Positions 28,018 through 37,382 are shown, counted from the first letter of the stretch. The stretch is DNA of 64,000 bases from Lysobacteraceae bacterium SCN 69-320 (GCA_001725155.1 MEFP01000016.1:1-64000), one strand, 5' to 3'. The notes: a model not told the origin generated them from the sequence alone. Numbers and translations are program-made.

Positions 28018-29172
28018 TCAATGCACGACGACCGCATCGGCGGCCGTTGCCGACAGGCCGGCCTGCGGCACGCGCACGGTCAGCCGCGTGCCCTGCCCGC
28101 GCACCGCGTCGATGCGCAGGGTCGCACCGAAGACCTGCAGCCGCTCGCGCATGCCGCACAGGCCGTTGCCGGGCACGATGTCGCCGCCGCGGCCGTCGTC
28201 CTGCACGTCGAGCAGCAGGTCGGCGCCGTCGCTGGCCAGGCGCACGCTCGCGCGTGCAGCCTGCGCGTGCCGGTGGATGTTGGTGACCGCCTCGCGCAGG
28301 ACCAGGGCCAGGCAGGTTTCCAGTTCCGGCGGCAGCGGCGGCGCGGCGAGCTCGTACTGGAATTTGACGCCGCCGGATTCGAGCAGCAGCCGCGCCGAGG
28401 CGGCTTCGGCGGCCAGGCCGGCCGCACGGATGCCGGTCACCGCGCGGCGCACCTGGCTCAGTGCGTCGCGCGCAACGCGCTCGACCTCGCGCACCTCCTG
28501 GCGCGCGGCCTGCGGGTCGCGCTCCCAGAGCCGGTTGGCCAGCTCCGACTTCAGGGTGATCAGCGACAGGGTATGGCCGAGCAGATCGTGCAGGTCGCGG
28601 CCTATGCGTTCGCGCTCGGCCAGTGCCGCGAGCCGGCGCACTTCTTCGTGCGACAGGCGCAGCGCGACCTGCTTGCGCTGGTTGTCGCGCATGAAATACG
28701 AGCCGACGAAGCAGGCCGTGCCGACGAGGTAGGTGATGCCGACGGTCAGCGGCGCGCCGCGCACGAAGGCCAGGATATACAGCGAGAAGCTGGCCGTGAT
28801 GCCCAGCGCGAGGATCAGCCCGTTGCGCAGCGATACCAGATGCGGCGCGAACGCGCAGGCGAAGATCACGAATGTGTTGGAGAACGGATTGACCGACGCG
28901 AGCGGCACGGCCAGTACCGACATCGCGAGCACGATCAGCACGAGCTCGCGCCCATGGGCCCAGTAGGCGCGGAAATACAGCGGCAGGAACACGGCGGTCG
29001 CGAACAGGGTCTGCGGCAGCCAGTTGGCGCCGGCGATGCGCGGCACCAGCACCGGCAGGAACAGGAAGGCCAGATAGGCCAGCGATACGAACGGCGCCCA
29101 GCCCATGCCGAGTTCGTCCGGCACGAGGCGGTCGCGCAAAGCCAGCACGGCGGGTCGACGGAACCAGTTCAT
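28018..29172 (-). CDS. DesK-type sensor histidine kinase
   Basis: 384 residues from ATG 29172 (ATG 29190 is possible). Five to six transmembrane helices occupy 28-160 and carry no extracytoplasmic loop domain, as in membrane-fluidity sensors of the DesK class. The HisKA_3 motif is ERIGRDLHDLLGHTLSL with H195 as the phosphoacceptor. The ATPase domain has an N-box (LREAVTNIHRHAQA) and G-box (VQDDGRGGDIVPGNGLCGMRE). It is paired with the adjacent DesR-type regulator and follows the ABC-2 exporter genes, a common four-gene cassette whose signal is usually membrane state or an antimicrobial. Confidence 0.92.
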   Translation of the reverse strand: MNWFRRPAVLALRDRLVPDELGMGWAPFVSLAYLAFLFLPVLVPRIAGANWLPQTLFATAVFLPLYFRAYWAHGRELVLIVLAMSVLAVPLASVNPFSNTFVIFACAFAPHLVSLRNGLILALGITASFSLYILAFVRGAPLTVGITYLVGTACFVGSYFMRDNQRKQVALRLSHEEVRRLAALAERERIGRDLHDLLGHTLSLITLKSELANRLWERDPQAARQEVREVERVARDALSQVRRAVTGIRAAGLAAEAASARLLLESGGVKFQYELAAPPLPPELETCLALVLREAVTNIHRHAQAARASVRLASDGADLLLDVQDDGRGGDIVPGNGLCGMRERLQVFGATLRIDAVRGQGTRLTVRVPQAGLSATAADAVVVH

Positions 29173-29200
29173 GAGAGCGGATCCTGCCATGGATGCGCGC

Positions 29201-29965
29201 TCAGGGCTCGCGCTGCAGACGCCGCGCGGCCCAGCGGCCGACGGCCACGGTGAACACGGCCAGATACAGCAGATGCGCCGACATCGCGCCTTCGCCGCCC
29301 TGCCCCGTCGCGGCGAGGCCGAGCTGGGCCAGATGCCAGGCCGGCCACAGCACGGCCAGCTGCTGGATGAACGCCGGCAGCAGGTTCAGCGGAAACCACA
29401 GGCCCGACAGCAGCGCCATCGGCAGGTAGATCAGGTTGATCACGGCCGGTGCGGCCTGACCGTTGACGAAGCTGCCGACCAGCAGGCCCAGCGCGCAGAA
29501 CGGCAACGCGCCGAATACCATCAGCACGAGCAGCGACAGCCACTGCGCGGCTTCCAGACGCACGCCGCCGACGGCCGCGCCGGCGATGCAGAGCATGCTC
29601 ACGATGATCGCGGCGAACAGCATGGCCATGGCGAGCTTGCCGCCGACGTAGTTCAGCGGCGGCATCGGCAAGGCGCGGCGCAGGGCCAGCAGGCCCTTGT
29701 CGCGTTCGGTCGCGACGCTGACGCCGAAGCCGAACAGGCCCGGCGCCATGACGCCGAACACCGAATAGGTCGCCATCAGGTAGTGCGCGGCGCGGCCCGA
29801 CGCGCCGGGCCTGGCCAGCAGCACGCCGAACAGCAGATAGAACAGCACCGGAAACATCAGCGCCGGAATGGCGAAGCTCGGCGTGCGCAGCAGGCGCAGG
29901 AATTCCAGCCTGGCTTCGAGCGCGAGACTGCGGCGCGCGATCGCATCGAACGGGGTCGTGATCAT
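29201..29965 (-). CDS. ABC-2 type transporter permease
   Basis: 254 residues from ATG 29965, one base after the stop of the ATPase gene (TGACATG). Six transmembrane helices are apparent, with the cytoplasmic N-terminal amphipathic stretch RSLALEARLEFLRLLRTPSF and the loop VATERDKGLLALRRALPM typical of ABC-2 permeases. It forms the exporter with the upstream ATPase. The substrate may be a lipid, drug or peptide. It sits upstream of the DesKR genes. Confidence 0.92.
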   Translation of the reverse strand: MITTPFDAIARRSLALEARLEFLRLLRTPSFAIPALMFPVLFYLLFGVLLARPGASGRAAHYLMATYSVFGVMAPGLFGFGVSVATERDKGLLALRRALPMPPLNYVGGKLAMAMLFAAIIVSMLCIAGAAVGGVRLEAAQWLSLLVLMVFGALPFCALGLLVGSFVNGQAAPAVINLIYLPMALLSGLWFPLNLLPAFIQQLAVLWPAWHLAQLGLAATGQGGEGAMSAHLLYLAVFTVAVGRWAARRLQREP

Positions 29966-29966
29966 G

Positions 29967-30857
29967 TCAGGCGGCCTCACGGGTGATGGTCTGCAGCGCT
30001 TCGGCCAGGCCGGCGCGCTGTACTTCGAGATCGTGCAGCTGCGCGTCGGCGGCGAGCAGTTCGCGCAGTACGGGTTCGGGCTGCGGCGTCACGATGTGCA
30101 GGCGCTCGCCTTCGCGCTGCACGCTCTGGACCAGCGGCCAGGCGCGCACCTGTTCGGCACTCAGGCTGCTGACGCAGCGGATCTGACGCTGGCCGACGCG
30201 CGCGCGGATCGCGTCGAGGCTGCCTTCGGCGACGAGCCGGCCCAGCATCAATACGCCTATGCGCTGGGCGAGCGCTTCGGCCTCTTCCAGATAATGTGTG
30301 GTCAGCACGACGGCGCAGCCGCCGGCGACGAGTTCGCGGATGGTCTGCCAGAACTGCCCGCGCGATTCGGTATCCATGCCGACCGTGGGCTCGTCGAGGA
30401 ACAGCAGTTCGGGCCGGCCGCAGATCGCCAGCGCGAACTCCACGCGCCGCTGCTGGCCGCCGGACAGCCGCGCATGGCGCGTGCCGAGCAACGGCTCGAT
30501 GCCGGCCAGCGCGGCGACGTCGGCCAGACTGCGCGGCTGGGCGTAATAACTGCGCACCTGGGCCAGCAGTTCGCCGACCGTGAGCGTATCGGGCAGGCCG
30601 GCCGACTGCAGCATCACGCCGATGCGCCGGCGCGCGGCGAGTTCCTGCGGCGCCAGGCCGAACAGGCGCGCCTCGCCGCTGTCCGGGCGCAGCAGGCCCA
30701 GCAGCAGGGAAATGGCCGTGGTCTTGCCGGCGCCGTTAGGGCCGAGCAAGGCATAGACTTCGCCCGCGGCGATGGTCAGATCGACCTCGGCCAGGGCCTG
30801 TACCGCACCGCGCTTCTTGCCGGCGCCGATCAATTGCGCGACTGTCTGCCTGTTCAT
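29967..30857 (-). CDS. ABC transporter ATP-binding protein
   Basis: 296 residues from ATG 30857, with GGGAG seven bases upstream. Walker A is GPNGAGKTT, the Q-loop is VMLQSAGL, the signature LSGGQQRR, Walker B LLFLDEPTVGMD, and the switch His lies in LTTHYLEEAE. The last 80 residues are a variable domain typical of drug/lipid exporter ATPases of the CcmA/NatA group. It heads the exporter-DesKR operon; its start is 263 bp from the divergent aminotransferase gene. Confidence 0.94.
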   Translation of the reverse strand: MNRQTVAQLIGAGKKRGAVQALAEVDLTIAAGEVYALLGPNGAGKTTAISLLLGLLRPDSGEARLFGLAPQELAARRRIGVMLQSAGLPDTLTVGELLAQVRSYYAQPRSLADVAALAGIEPLLGTRHARLSGGQQRRVEFALAICGRPELLFLDEPTVGMDTESRGQFWQTIRELVAGGCAVVLTTHYLEEAEALAQRIGVLMLGRLVAEGSLDAIRARVGQRQIRCVSSLSAEQVRAWPLVQSVQREGERLHIVTPQPEPVLRELLAADAQLHDLEVQRAGLAEALQTITREAA

Positions 30858-31120
30858 CTGCGTCTCCCGATGGTGCAGCCAGACTACGCAGCCACGCGCC
30901 GCCGCCGTAGTTGGCGGCATCAGCAATTGCGATTGACATTCGTCACCTGCATGGCCGCCCGACGCCCCGCAAAGTGGCCCTGCCCGGAGGCCATGAATCG
31001 GCCCCAGGGGGCTACCAATACGCTCTGGTAGACTGGCCCGACTTTGCGCCTGCTGGCGCCCCCTATCCTGTCTGACACGTGCCTCCGGCGCGCGTCGGCC
31101 CGTTTTCGTTGGAGCCCGCT

Positions 31121-32623
31121 ATGCAGCTGATCGAACAACTCACCGTACTGCGCACGGCCGGTGGCGCCGCGCGTACCCGCGGCCTCGACGACGCGACCCT
31201 GCAGCGCTTCGCCGCGACGTCGCCCGAACTCGTCGATGCCGTCGCCCAGGCGCATGCGCGCTTCCTCGAACTCAAGGCCGCCCTGCCGCAGCTGATCGCG
31301 CTCGACGAAGCCGAGCAGATGCGCACGATCCAGGCCGACTTCGTCAATTTCTACGCCGACGACGCGGTCAACCCCTACGTGGCGCTGGCCGCCTGCGGCC
31401 CCTGGGTCGTCACGCTCAAGGGCGCCGTGCTGCACGACTCCGGCGGCTACGGCATGCTCGGCTTCGGCCACGCGCCGCCGGCGGTGCTCGAAGCCATGAG
31501 CCGTCCGCAGGTCATGGCCAACGTCATGACGCCGAACGTCTCGCAGTACAAGCTCGCCCAGGCGCTCAAGGCCGCGATCGGCACGGTGCGCGGCGGCTGT
31601 CCGTATACCCGCTTCCTGTGCCTGAACTCGGGCTCGGAATCGGTTTCGCTGGCCTGCCGCATCGCCGACGTCAACGCCAAGCTCATGACCGACGCCGGCG
31701 GCCGCCATGCGGGCCGCACGATCAAGCGTCTGGCGGTCAAGGGCGCGTTCCACGGCCGCACCGAGCGCCCGGCCGTCTATTCCGATTCCAGCCGCAAGAC
31801 CTACCAGCAGCACCTCGCCAGCTTCCGCGACGAGTCCAGCCTGCTGACGGTCGATCCCTACGACGTCGCCCAGCTGCGCCAGGTCTTCGCCGACGCCGAC
31901 AAGAACGGCTGGTTCATCGAAGCCATGTTCCTCGAGCCGGTCATGGGCGAAGGCGACCCGGGCCGCTCGGTCACGCCGGAGTTCTACGCCGCCGCGCGCG
32001 AGCTGACCGAGAAGCACGGCGCGCTGTTCCTCGTCGATTCCATCCAGGCCGGCCTGCGCGCCCACGGCGTGCTGTCGATCATCGACTACCCGGGTTTCGA
32101 GCAGCTGCCGCCGCCGGATCTGGAAACCTTCTCCAAGGCGCTGAACGCGGGCCAGTATCCGCTGTCGGTGCTGGCGGTCGGCGAACGCGCCGCGCAGCTG
32201 TACAAGAAGGGCATCTACGGCAACACCATGACGACGAACCCGCGCGCGATGGATGTGGCCGTCGCGGTGCTCGGCATGCTGACGCCGGCCGTGAAGAACA
32301 ACATCCGCGAGCGCGGTGCGCAGTTCGTGCGCAAGCTCGAAGCGCTGAAGGCCGAACTGCCGGGCTACATCACCAAGGTGCAGGGCACGGGCCTGCTGTT
32401 CTCCTGCGAGCTCAGCGCCGAGTTCAAGTGCTATGGCGCGAACAGCACCGAGGAGTACATGCGCGAGCACGGCTACGGCGTCATCCACGGTGGCACCAAC
32501 TCGCTGCGCTTCACGCCGCATTTCAACATCACCGAAGCCGAGGCCGACCTCGTCGTCGACGGCGTGCGCCAGGCCCTGCTGCACGGCCCGCGCAAGAGCG
32601 CCGACGCGAAAGCCGCGGCCTGA
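31121..32623 (+). CDS. Class III PLP-dependent aminotransferase
   Basis: 500 residues from ATG 31121, with GGAG eight bases upstream. The PLP fold is clear: NSGSESVSLACRIADVN near the cofactor phosphate loop, KGAFHGRTERP, the Asp that contacts the pyridine N in LFLVDSIQAGLR, and the Schiff-base lysine K339 in TFSKALNAGQYP. It is longer than ornithine aminotransferases and has an N-terminal helical extension of about 80 residues (VNFYADDAVNPYVALAACG). The substrate is not predictable; lysine 6-aminotransferase-like or other omega-amino substrates are possible. It is monocistronic. Confidence 0.88.
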   Translation: MQLIEQLTVLRTAGGAARTRGLDDATLQRFAATSPELVDAVAQAHARFLELKAALPQLIALDEAEQMRTIQADFVNFYADDAVNPYVALAACGPWVVTLKGAVLHDSGGYGMLGFGHAPPAVLEAMSRPQVMANVMTPNVSQYKLAQALKAAIGTVRGGCPYTRFLCLNSGSESVSLACRIADVNAKLMTDAGGRHAGRTIKRLAVKGAFHGRTERPAVYSDSSRKTYQQHLASFRDESSLLTVDPYDVAQLRQVFADADKNGWFIEAMFLEPVMGEGDPGRSVTPEFYAAARELTEKHGALFLVDSIQAGLRAHGVLSIIDYPGFEQLPPPDLETFSKALNAGQYPLSVLAVGERAAQLYKKGIYGNTMTTNPRAMDVAVAVLGMLTPAVKNNIRERGAQFVRKLEALKAELPGYITKVQGTGLLFSCELSAEFKCYGANSTEEYMREHGYGVIHGGTNSLRFTPHFNITEAEADLVVDGVRQALLHGPRKSADAKAAA

Positions 32624-32886
32624 TCCGCCGTTCCGGACAACGCCCGCCCGGCGCAGCCGCTCGCGCCACGGCCACAGGAAGTGGCCAGCTGCTCCGGGCA
32701 GGCGTCCTTTGTCCGGCCGATTCCGGTGCCGATGCAAGCCGCTGCATGAGCGGCTTGCGGCCCGCCGCGTGAATACCTGATCCGCCGCAGCGCCGCGAGC
32801 GACCGCCACAGGCGCGCCGCCGCAGCGCGCAGCCCCTTCGACGACCGCCTCGGCTATGCTCGGCGCCTCCCACGAGCCCGCCCGTC

Positions 32887-33732
32887 ATGAGCCTGCGCAA
32901 GAAACTCGCCGAGTTCGGTTTCGAATCCAACGACGACTACGACTACGCGCTGCGCTGCCTGTTCGAGGCGCATCTGCCGCATCTGCGCTGCCTCAACATC
33001 GTCGGCAACGCCGGCCGGCGCAAGACGGCGCTGGCCAATGCCCTGGGACATGCGCTGGACTATCCGCACCTGCTCTACCACGACTTCACGAGCGCCGAGC
33101 CGCCGCCGGCGCCCATCGTGCTCAGCGAGGACGCGACGACCGCCGGCGCGCTCGAAGCACCGCTGACGGCCTTCGAGCGCAGCATCAGCGAAGCCTGCGC
33201 CTATTCCGAAGGCGAACGCACCCTGCTCATCCTCGATCAGCTGCAGGCTGCCGACTTCCACGACCATATCCGTCTTTACCAGTTCGTGCAGACGCGCGAG
33301 TGGACGTCGGCGCAGGGTACGGTCGTGGCCAATCCGCAGCATCTGCTGCTGGTGCTGATCTCCGAGGAGCCGCTGTATCACTCGCTGGCCAAGGTCAGCT
33401 TCCGCGTATATGCCGACGCCAGCCGCGGCTATCTCGAATACCGTCCCGAAGACTTCGGTCTCGACCGCAGCGCCGCCGCATTCATGGCCGCGCTCGGCGC
33501 CGTGTTCGATGCCGTGGGCTGCAGCCCGACCACGAGCGAATACACGCGCATCCTCGCCGACATCCATCAGCGCGTGCGCACCGAGGAACAATTGCGCCAG
33601 TCGCTGTTCGGCTGGATGGAAAACCTCGACCGCGCCGCGCTGCACGCCACGCCGCTGCAGCCGCTGATCGCTGCGGCCGCTCATGCCATCAATCGCTATC
33701 TCGGCATCGAGGAAATCGAGATCGGCAGCTGA
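32887..33732 (+). CDS. P-loop ATPase of unknown role
   Basis: 281 residues. A Walker A-like loop is present as IVGNAGRRKTALANALG (GxxGxxKT) and a Walker B as RTLLILDQLQAADF. The nucleotide-binding domain (30-180) is followed by a helical lid (200-281), as in AAA/MoxR-like proteins, though no arginine finger or sensor is obvious. The Walker B acidic residue after Asp is Gln rather than Glu, so hydrolysis may be weak. No partner gene is adjacent; it lies 263 bp after the aminotransferase gene and before a gene-free kilobase. Confidence 0.6.
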   Translation: MSLRKKLAEFGFESNDDYDYALRCLFEAHLPHLRCLNIVGNAGRRKTALANALGHALDYPHLLYHDFTSAEPPPAPIVLSEDATTAGALEAPLTAFERSISEACAYSEGERTLLILDQLQAADFHDHIRLYQFVQTREWTSAQGTVVANPQHLLLVLISEEPLYHSLAKVSFRVYADASRGYLEYRPEDFGLDRSAAAFMAALGAVFDAVGCSPTTSEYTRILADIHQRVRTEEQLRQSLFGWMENLDRAALHATPLQPLIAAAAHAINRYLGIEEIEIGS

Positions 33733-34726
33733 CGATCGCGCGTCGACGACGGCGTCCGCCGAGCGGTGCCGTCGATCGTCAGTGCAACGGCAGGCCGGCA
33801 CCCGGGAGTGCGGCGCGTCCGCCTGACCCGCGGATATTGGCTGTTGTACAAACAACGCGGCTTTGTACATACAAATTCAGCGACAAGCATTTCGTACGCC
33901 GATACGCGTGCAAGGCACGTCGCTACCCGACCGCATTCCGCGCCGTTTCGTTGCCGGCGACGAGCCTGAAGCACTGCCCTCCACTGCCGCCGACCAACTG
34001 GCCATCTGTCGGCGCGGCAATTCGGCAATGCGGCGGCCGGCCGGCGTAAGCCGGCCGACCCGTACGCACGCACCACAGGGACGCACACGACGACGCGCGT
34101 GCGTACAAATCGCGCCAGCACGGTCCGAACCGCCGTGGCGCCGCGTCGAACAAGAGCACTGGGCAATTCGCTGATGTACATGGCGCGGCGGCCGGGCGCC
34201 GGACGAGCGCCGGACACCCCGGAGCGGTACGTCTATTTTATATTTTTATATTTATTATCATTTCTGCGCAGTGCCACCATAGCGCCACTCCAACTGTAGA
34301 GATCGAGCACAACAGATTTTCCGAGTTTTACGCTTTGCGGGATTACCGCATTAACAGCCAGGCGAATTTGTGCCGAATGCGTCCCGCAGCGGTGTTTTCT
34401 GTTGACACGAAATTTTGCGCGCCCCATCGTTTTTCCCGAATGACACTTTTGTCCAGCGTATCGATTCCACCCAAACGCCGCACAGGAGGAGTTAACGGAC
34501 TAACGAACACTCGCGCGACGGCGCGTACCGCTTGTCGGTCGCGAAGGTCGGCGTCAGGCGCCCCCGCAATACCCCCCTGCGCTCCGCCTGCGCCCCTTCG
34601 CGCCCGACGTCATCGGTGCCGCAGATCACGCGATCACCACTGCCGGCTTGTCGCTCACGGACGCTCAGGGACGACCGTGCGGCACTACCGGATTGCCACG
34701 CACGATTCCCGCAGGGAGAGATTTCT
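33733..34726. other. Gene-free kilobase with AT-rich island
   Basis: No convincing gene occupies this stretch. Positions 34231-34268 are almost pure A/T (TATTTTATATTTTTATATTT...), which is striking in a GC-rich genome. A TTGACA-like -35 box is at 34402-34407, but no good -10 is at the right spacing. The tandem palindromes at 33843-33875 are the other structured part. Several short open frames on both strands lack coding composition. It could be a promoter or regulatory hub, or a scar from a mobile element. Confidence 0.5.
33843..33875. promoter_or_regulatory. Tandem palindromes, candidate operator
   Basis: Two dyads, GTTGT-ACAA-ACAAC (33843-33856) and TTTGT-ACAT-ACAAA (33862-33875), share TTGTACAWACAA and are 19 bp centre to centre, about two helical turns. 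This spacing suits cooperative repressor or activator binding. They lie 110 bp past the end of the P-loop ATPase gene in a region without a gene, and have no obvious adjacent start codon. Confidence 0.4.
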
Positions 34727-35842
34727 ATGCAATGCATCCGCTCCACGCTGCGCCGCTGGCTCAGCACATCCGCGTTCGCCGTGACCTTGCTGTTCGCCGG
34801 CGGTGTCCGGGCCGAAACTCCGGTTCCGGAAACGCCGGAACCCGTCGCACCGATCGACGACTCGCTCAGTGCGGTCGGCCAGTACTATCCGATCCTCTGC
34901 AATACCTGTGCGTCGACGAGCGACTACGTCAACAAGGCCGTCACGCAATATCCGCGCGTCCGCGAGAGCGTCGCCTTCGTCTACAACCTCACGAACGGGC
35001 AGATCCGCAGCATTGCGCTGGACTGGAATGCCGAGCTCGGATTCCAGGCGGCTGGCTACGAAATTCCGACCGAACAGCGCCTGGTCGACTACGTGCGCAC
35101 GGTCAGCGATCTCTACCGTCGCAACGGCAACAGCCTGAGCTTCAGTGCGGTGGTCCGCGCCGACGGTTCGGTCTATCTGACGTTCGCGTCGGGCGGAACG
35201 GTCGAACTGCGCGCCGGCAGCCCGCGCACGATTCCGAGCGCGATGGAGGCGCCGGGCCCGGTGCTCGACGAGGTCGTGCCGGGAAGAGGCAGCCCGATCG
35301 ACCTGCGCGGCTACCGCTTCGGCCCCTACTTCAACAACATCTATCCGAACTTCCCGGCCACGAGCTATGACCTCGCGTTCGGCCAGCCCGGCAGCATCGA
35401 CGCGTTCGTCTACGACTATTTCTCGACCCTGGGCCAGAATCCCGGCTTCGTGTTCGACCCCACGTCCATGGCGCACGTCAACGGCGCCTACCGGCTGACC
35501 GAGCAACTGACCGGCCAGGTCACCCTGTTCGTGCCGATGAAGGACGGCGGCTACGCCAAGGTGCGCTATGAAATGTCGAGCGGTGACGTGACCCTGCGTC
35601 AGGTCGTCGATCCCAGCGGCGTGGTCCTGCCGAACGGCAACGGCGATGCGCAGCAGTTCTATTCCACGCGCAACTGGTTCCTCGGCGCCAACGCCGGCAA
35701 CGCCGTTCAGTCGTTCGAGGACTGGGCAACCCGCAACGGCATCAGCGTGGTCGTGCTGAACGCCGGCTGGGGCAGCGGGGGACGCGTGACCTGCATCAGC
35801 CGCAGCGTCACCGAAGTCACCTGCACGATACAGCCGAACTGA
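34727..35842 (+). CDS. Secreted hypothetical protein
   Basis: 371 residues from ATG 34727, with GGGAGAG in place upstream. The signal peptide (LRRWLSTSAFAVTLLFAGGVRA) is followed by a PVPETPEPV linker. The mature domain has four Cys in two close pairs (CNTC near residue 55, and CIS...CTI at the end), which may form disulfides. The body is a mixture of beta strands with FVYNLTNGQIRSIALDWN, SVYLTFASGGTVELRAG and VTLFVPMKDGGYAKVRYEM. No family is recognised. A strong hairpin directly follows the stop codon, so it is monocistronic. Confidence 0.6.
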   Translation: MQCIRSTLRRWLSTSAFAVTLLFAGGVRAETPVPETPEPVAPIDDSLSAVGQYYPILCNTCASTSDYVNKAVTQYPRVRESVAFVYNLTNGQIRSIALDWNAELGFQAAGYEIPTEQRLVDYVRTVSDLYRRNGNSLSFSAVVRADGSVYLTFASGGTVELRAGSPRTIPSAMEAPGPVLDEVVPGRGSPIDLRGYRFGPYFNNIYPNFPATSYDLAFGQPGSIDAFVYDYFSTLGQNPGFVFDPTSMAHVNGAYRLTEQLTGQVTLFVPMKDGGYAKVRYEMSSGDVTLRQVVDPSGVVLPNGNGDAQQFYSTRNWFLGANAGNAVQSFEDWATRNGISVVVLNAGWGSGGRVTCISRSVTEVTCTIQPN

Positions 35843-35843
35843 A

Positions 35844-35893
35844 GGCGCGCCGCGCGGGCACGGACCTCGCGTCCGCCCCGCGCGGCGTGCGCC
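35844..35893 (+). terminator. GC-rich hairpin after the secreted protein gene
   Basis: Beginning two bases after the stop codon, GGCGCGCCGCGCGGG (35844-35858) pairs with CCCGCGCGGCGTGCGCC (35877-35893), with a two-base bulge and a short loop stem between. No T-tract follows, so if intrinsic it is an atypical GC-only terminator. Confidence 0.55.
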
Positions 35894-35960
35894 GGGCGTG
35901 CTGCACGGATCCGGTGGGGCGCTGCTACCATCGCGCCACCGTCGTCCTCCGGATACCGCC

Positions 35961-36773
35961 GTGCCCGCACGCCTCGCCCCCGACCAGTCCCGCGGCCATC
36001 TGATCGCCATCGGCGTCTTCGCCGGTCTCGACAGCGAGCAACGCCTGATCCGCCGACTTCTTTCCATCTGCACACAACGATCACAAGTATCTTTTCTCGT
36101 TGCCGGCGAGCTCGACATGCGCGCACTGGACGAGATCGAGAACGGCCTGCTCGCCCTCGGCGCCGGCGGCGTGCGCCGCGTCCATCTGGCCTCCCGCGCC
36201 GATGCCGAACGCCCGGAAACGCTCGGAGCGATCGAACATGCCGATCTCATCGTGCTCGCGACGATCCATCCGCTGAAGCTGACCACCTTGATCGGCGGCA
36301 CGAGCCTGGCCAAGCTGCTGCGCCGCCGCAACGCCGACGGCACGCCGATCGCCGGACTCGGCGCCGGCGCCGCGGCACTGACCGAGCACATGCTGGCCTC
36401 CTCCGGCGAAGCCGGCGCAACCCCGCGCATGGGCGCGATCACGCTGGCGCCGGGGCTGGGCCTGACCAACCGGGTCGTCATCGACCAGGGCGGCGCCGCG
36501 AGCGACCGTATCGGACGCCTGCTCGGCGCGCTCGCGCTGAACCCGTTCGCGCTGGGCCTGGGCCTCGATGCGGACACGGCCGCCTTCATCGGACCGGACA
36601 ACGTGCTCGAAGTCGTCGGCCATGGCGGCGTGACCCTCGTCGATCCCAGCGACGTCGGCCCGACCAACATCACCGAAGCCGGTCCGCAGGCACCGATCTC
36701 CATCACCAACCTGCATCTCCACGCGCTCGTGCACGGCACGCGCTACGACCTGGACTTCCGCCGGCCGCTGTAG
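35961..36773 (+). CDS. Cyanophycinase-like (peptidase S51 fold) protein lacking its catalytic residues
   Basis: 270 residues from GTG 35961. The overall pattern of CphB/S51 peptidases is clear: ADLIVLATIHPLKLTTLIGG, AGLGAGAAALTEHM, APGLGLTNRVVIDQGG, DRIGRLLGALALNP and LGLDADTAAFIG. Known cyanophycinases have GTSAGA with the nucleophilic Ser, here GLGAGA (Gly134); an IDQH His, here IDQG (Gly177); and a DE(N/D)TA Glu, here DADTA (Ala204). So nucleophile, base and acid all seem replaced. The substrate-loop GGDQ is also replaced by TIHP. The frame is otherwise intact and well conserved, so this looks like a stable non-catalytic paralogue rather than decay. No cyanophycin synthetase gene is nearby. 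Confidence 0.75.
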   Translation: MPARLAPDQSRGHLIAIGVFAGLDSEQRLIRRLLSICTQRSQVSFLVAGELDMRALDEIENGLLALGAGGVRRVHLASRADAERPETLGAIEHADLIVLATIHPLKLTTLIGGTSLAKLLRRRNADGTPIAGLGAGAAALTEHMLASSGEAGATPRMGAITLAPGLGLTNRVVIDQGGAASDRIGRLLGALALNPFALGLGLDADTAAFIGPDNVLEVVGHGGVTLVDPSDVGPTNITEAGPQAPISITNLHLHALVHGTRYDLDFRRPL

Positions 36774-36890
36774 GCGACGACCGGCGCACTGCCGACGCGG
36801 TCCGGGAGACACGAGCGGAGTGCCGGCACTTGCCGGCGCAACGCCGATCTGCGATCGCTATGCGATCACCATTGCCGAATACTCAAGCCG

Positions 36891-37382
36891 ATGCTGTCCA
36901 CCGACTATTCCATTCGTCCCGCGACCACCACCGACAACGCCGCGATCGCTGCGATCATCCGCGAGGTCATGCCGGAGTTCGGTGCCGGCGGCCCCGGCTT
37001 CGCGATCCACGACGCGGAAGTGGACAGCATGGCCGAAGCCTATGCGATCCCGCGCGCCGCCTATTTCGTGGTCGAGGCGGACGGACAGGTGCTCGGCGGC
37101 GGCGGCGTCGCTGCGCTGGCCGGCGGCGAGGCCGACGTCTGCGAGCTGCGCAAGATGTATTTCCTGCCCGCGCTGCGCGGCCGCGGCGCAGGCCGCGCGC
37201 TGATCGAGCATTGCCTGGCCGCCGCGCGCGCCTTCGGCTATCGCCGCTGCTATCTGGAAACCCTGAGCGGCATGGATGCGGCGCAGGCGCTGTACCTGAG
37301 GACCGGCTTCCGCCGCATCGACGGCCCGATGGGCGGCACCGGCCATTTCAGCTGCGACAAGTTCTATCTGATCGACCTCTGA
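36891..37382 (+). CDS. GNAT-family N-acetyltransferase
   Basis: 163 residues. The acetyl-CoA motif is in RKMYFLPALRGRGAGRALIE, with the Q/RxxGxG loop RGRGAG. The N-terminal strand is YSIRPATTTDNAAIAAII, and the C-terminal ALYLRTGFRRID follows. It resembles the YhbS/phosphinothricin-type small acetyltransferases. The substrate is unknown. It stands alone, 117 bp after the cyanophycinase-like gene. Confidence 0.9.
   Translation: MLSTDYSIRPATTTDNAAIAAIIREVMPEFGAGGPGFAIHDAEVDSMAEAYAIPRAAYFVVEADGQVLGGGGVAALAGGEADVCELRKMYFLPALRGRGAGRALIEHCLAAARAFGYRRCYLETLSGMDAAQALYLRTGFRRIDGPMGGTGHFSCDKFYLIDL

Noticed and set aside
31618..32772. Open frame within the aminotransferase gene in another frame
   Set aside because: It is a frame-shadow of the class III aminotransferase; the real frame contains the PLP lysine motif.
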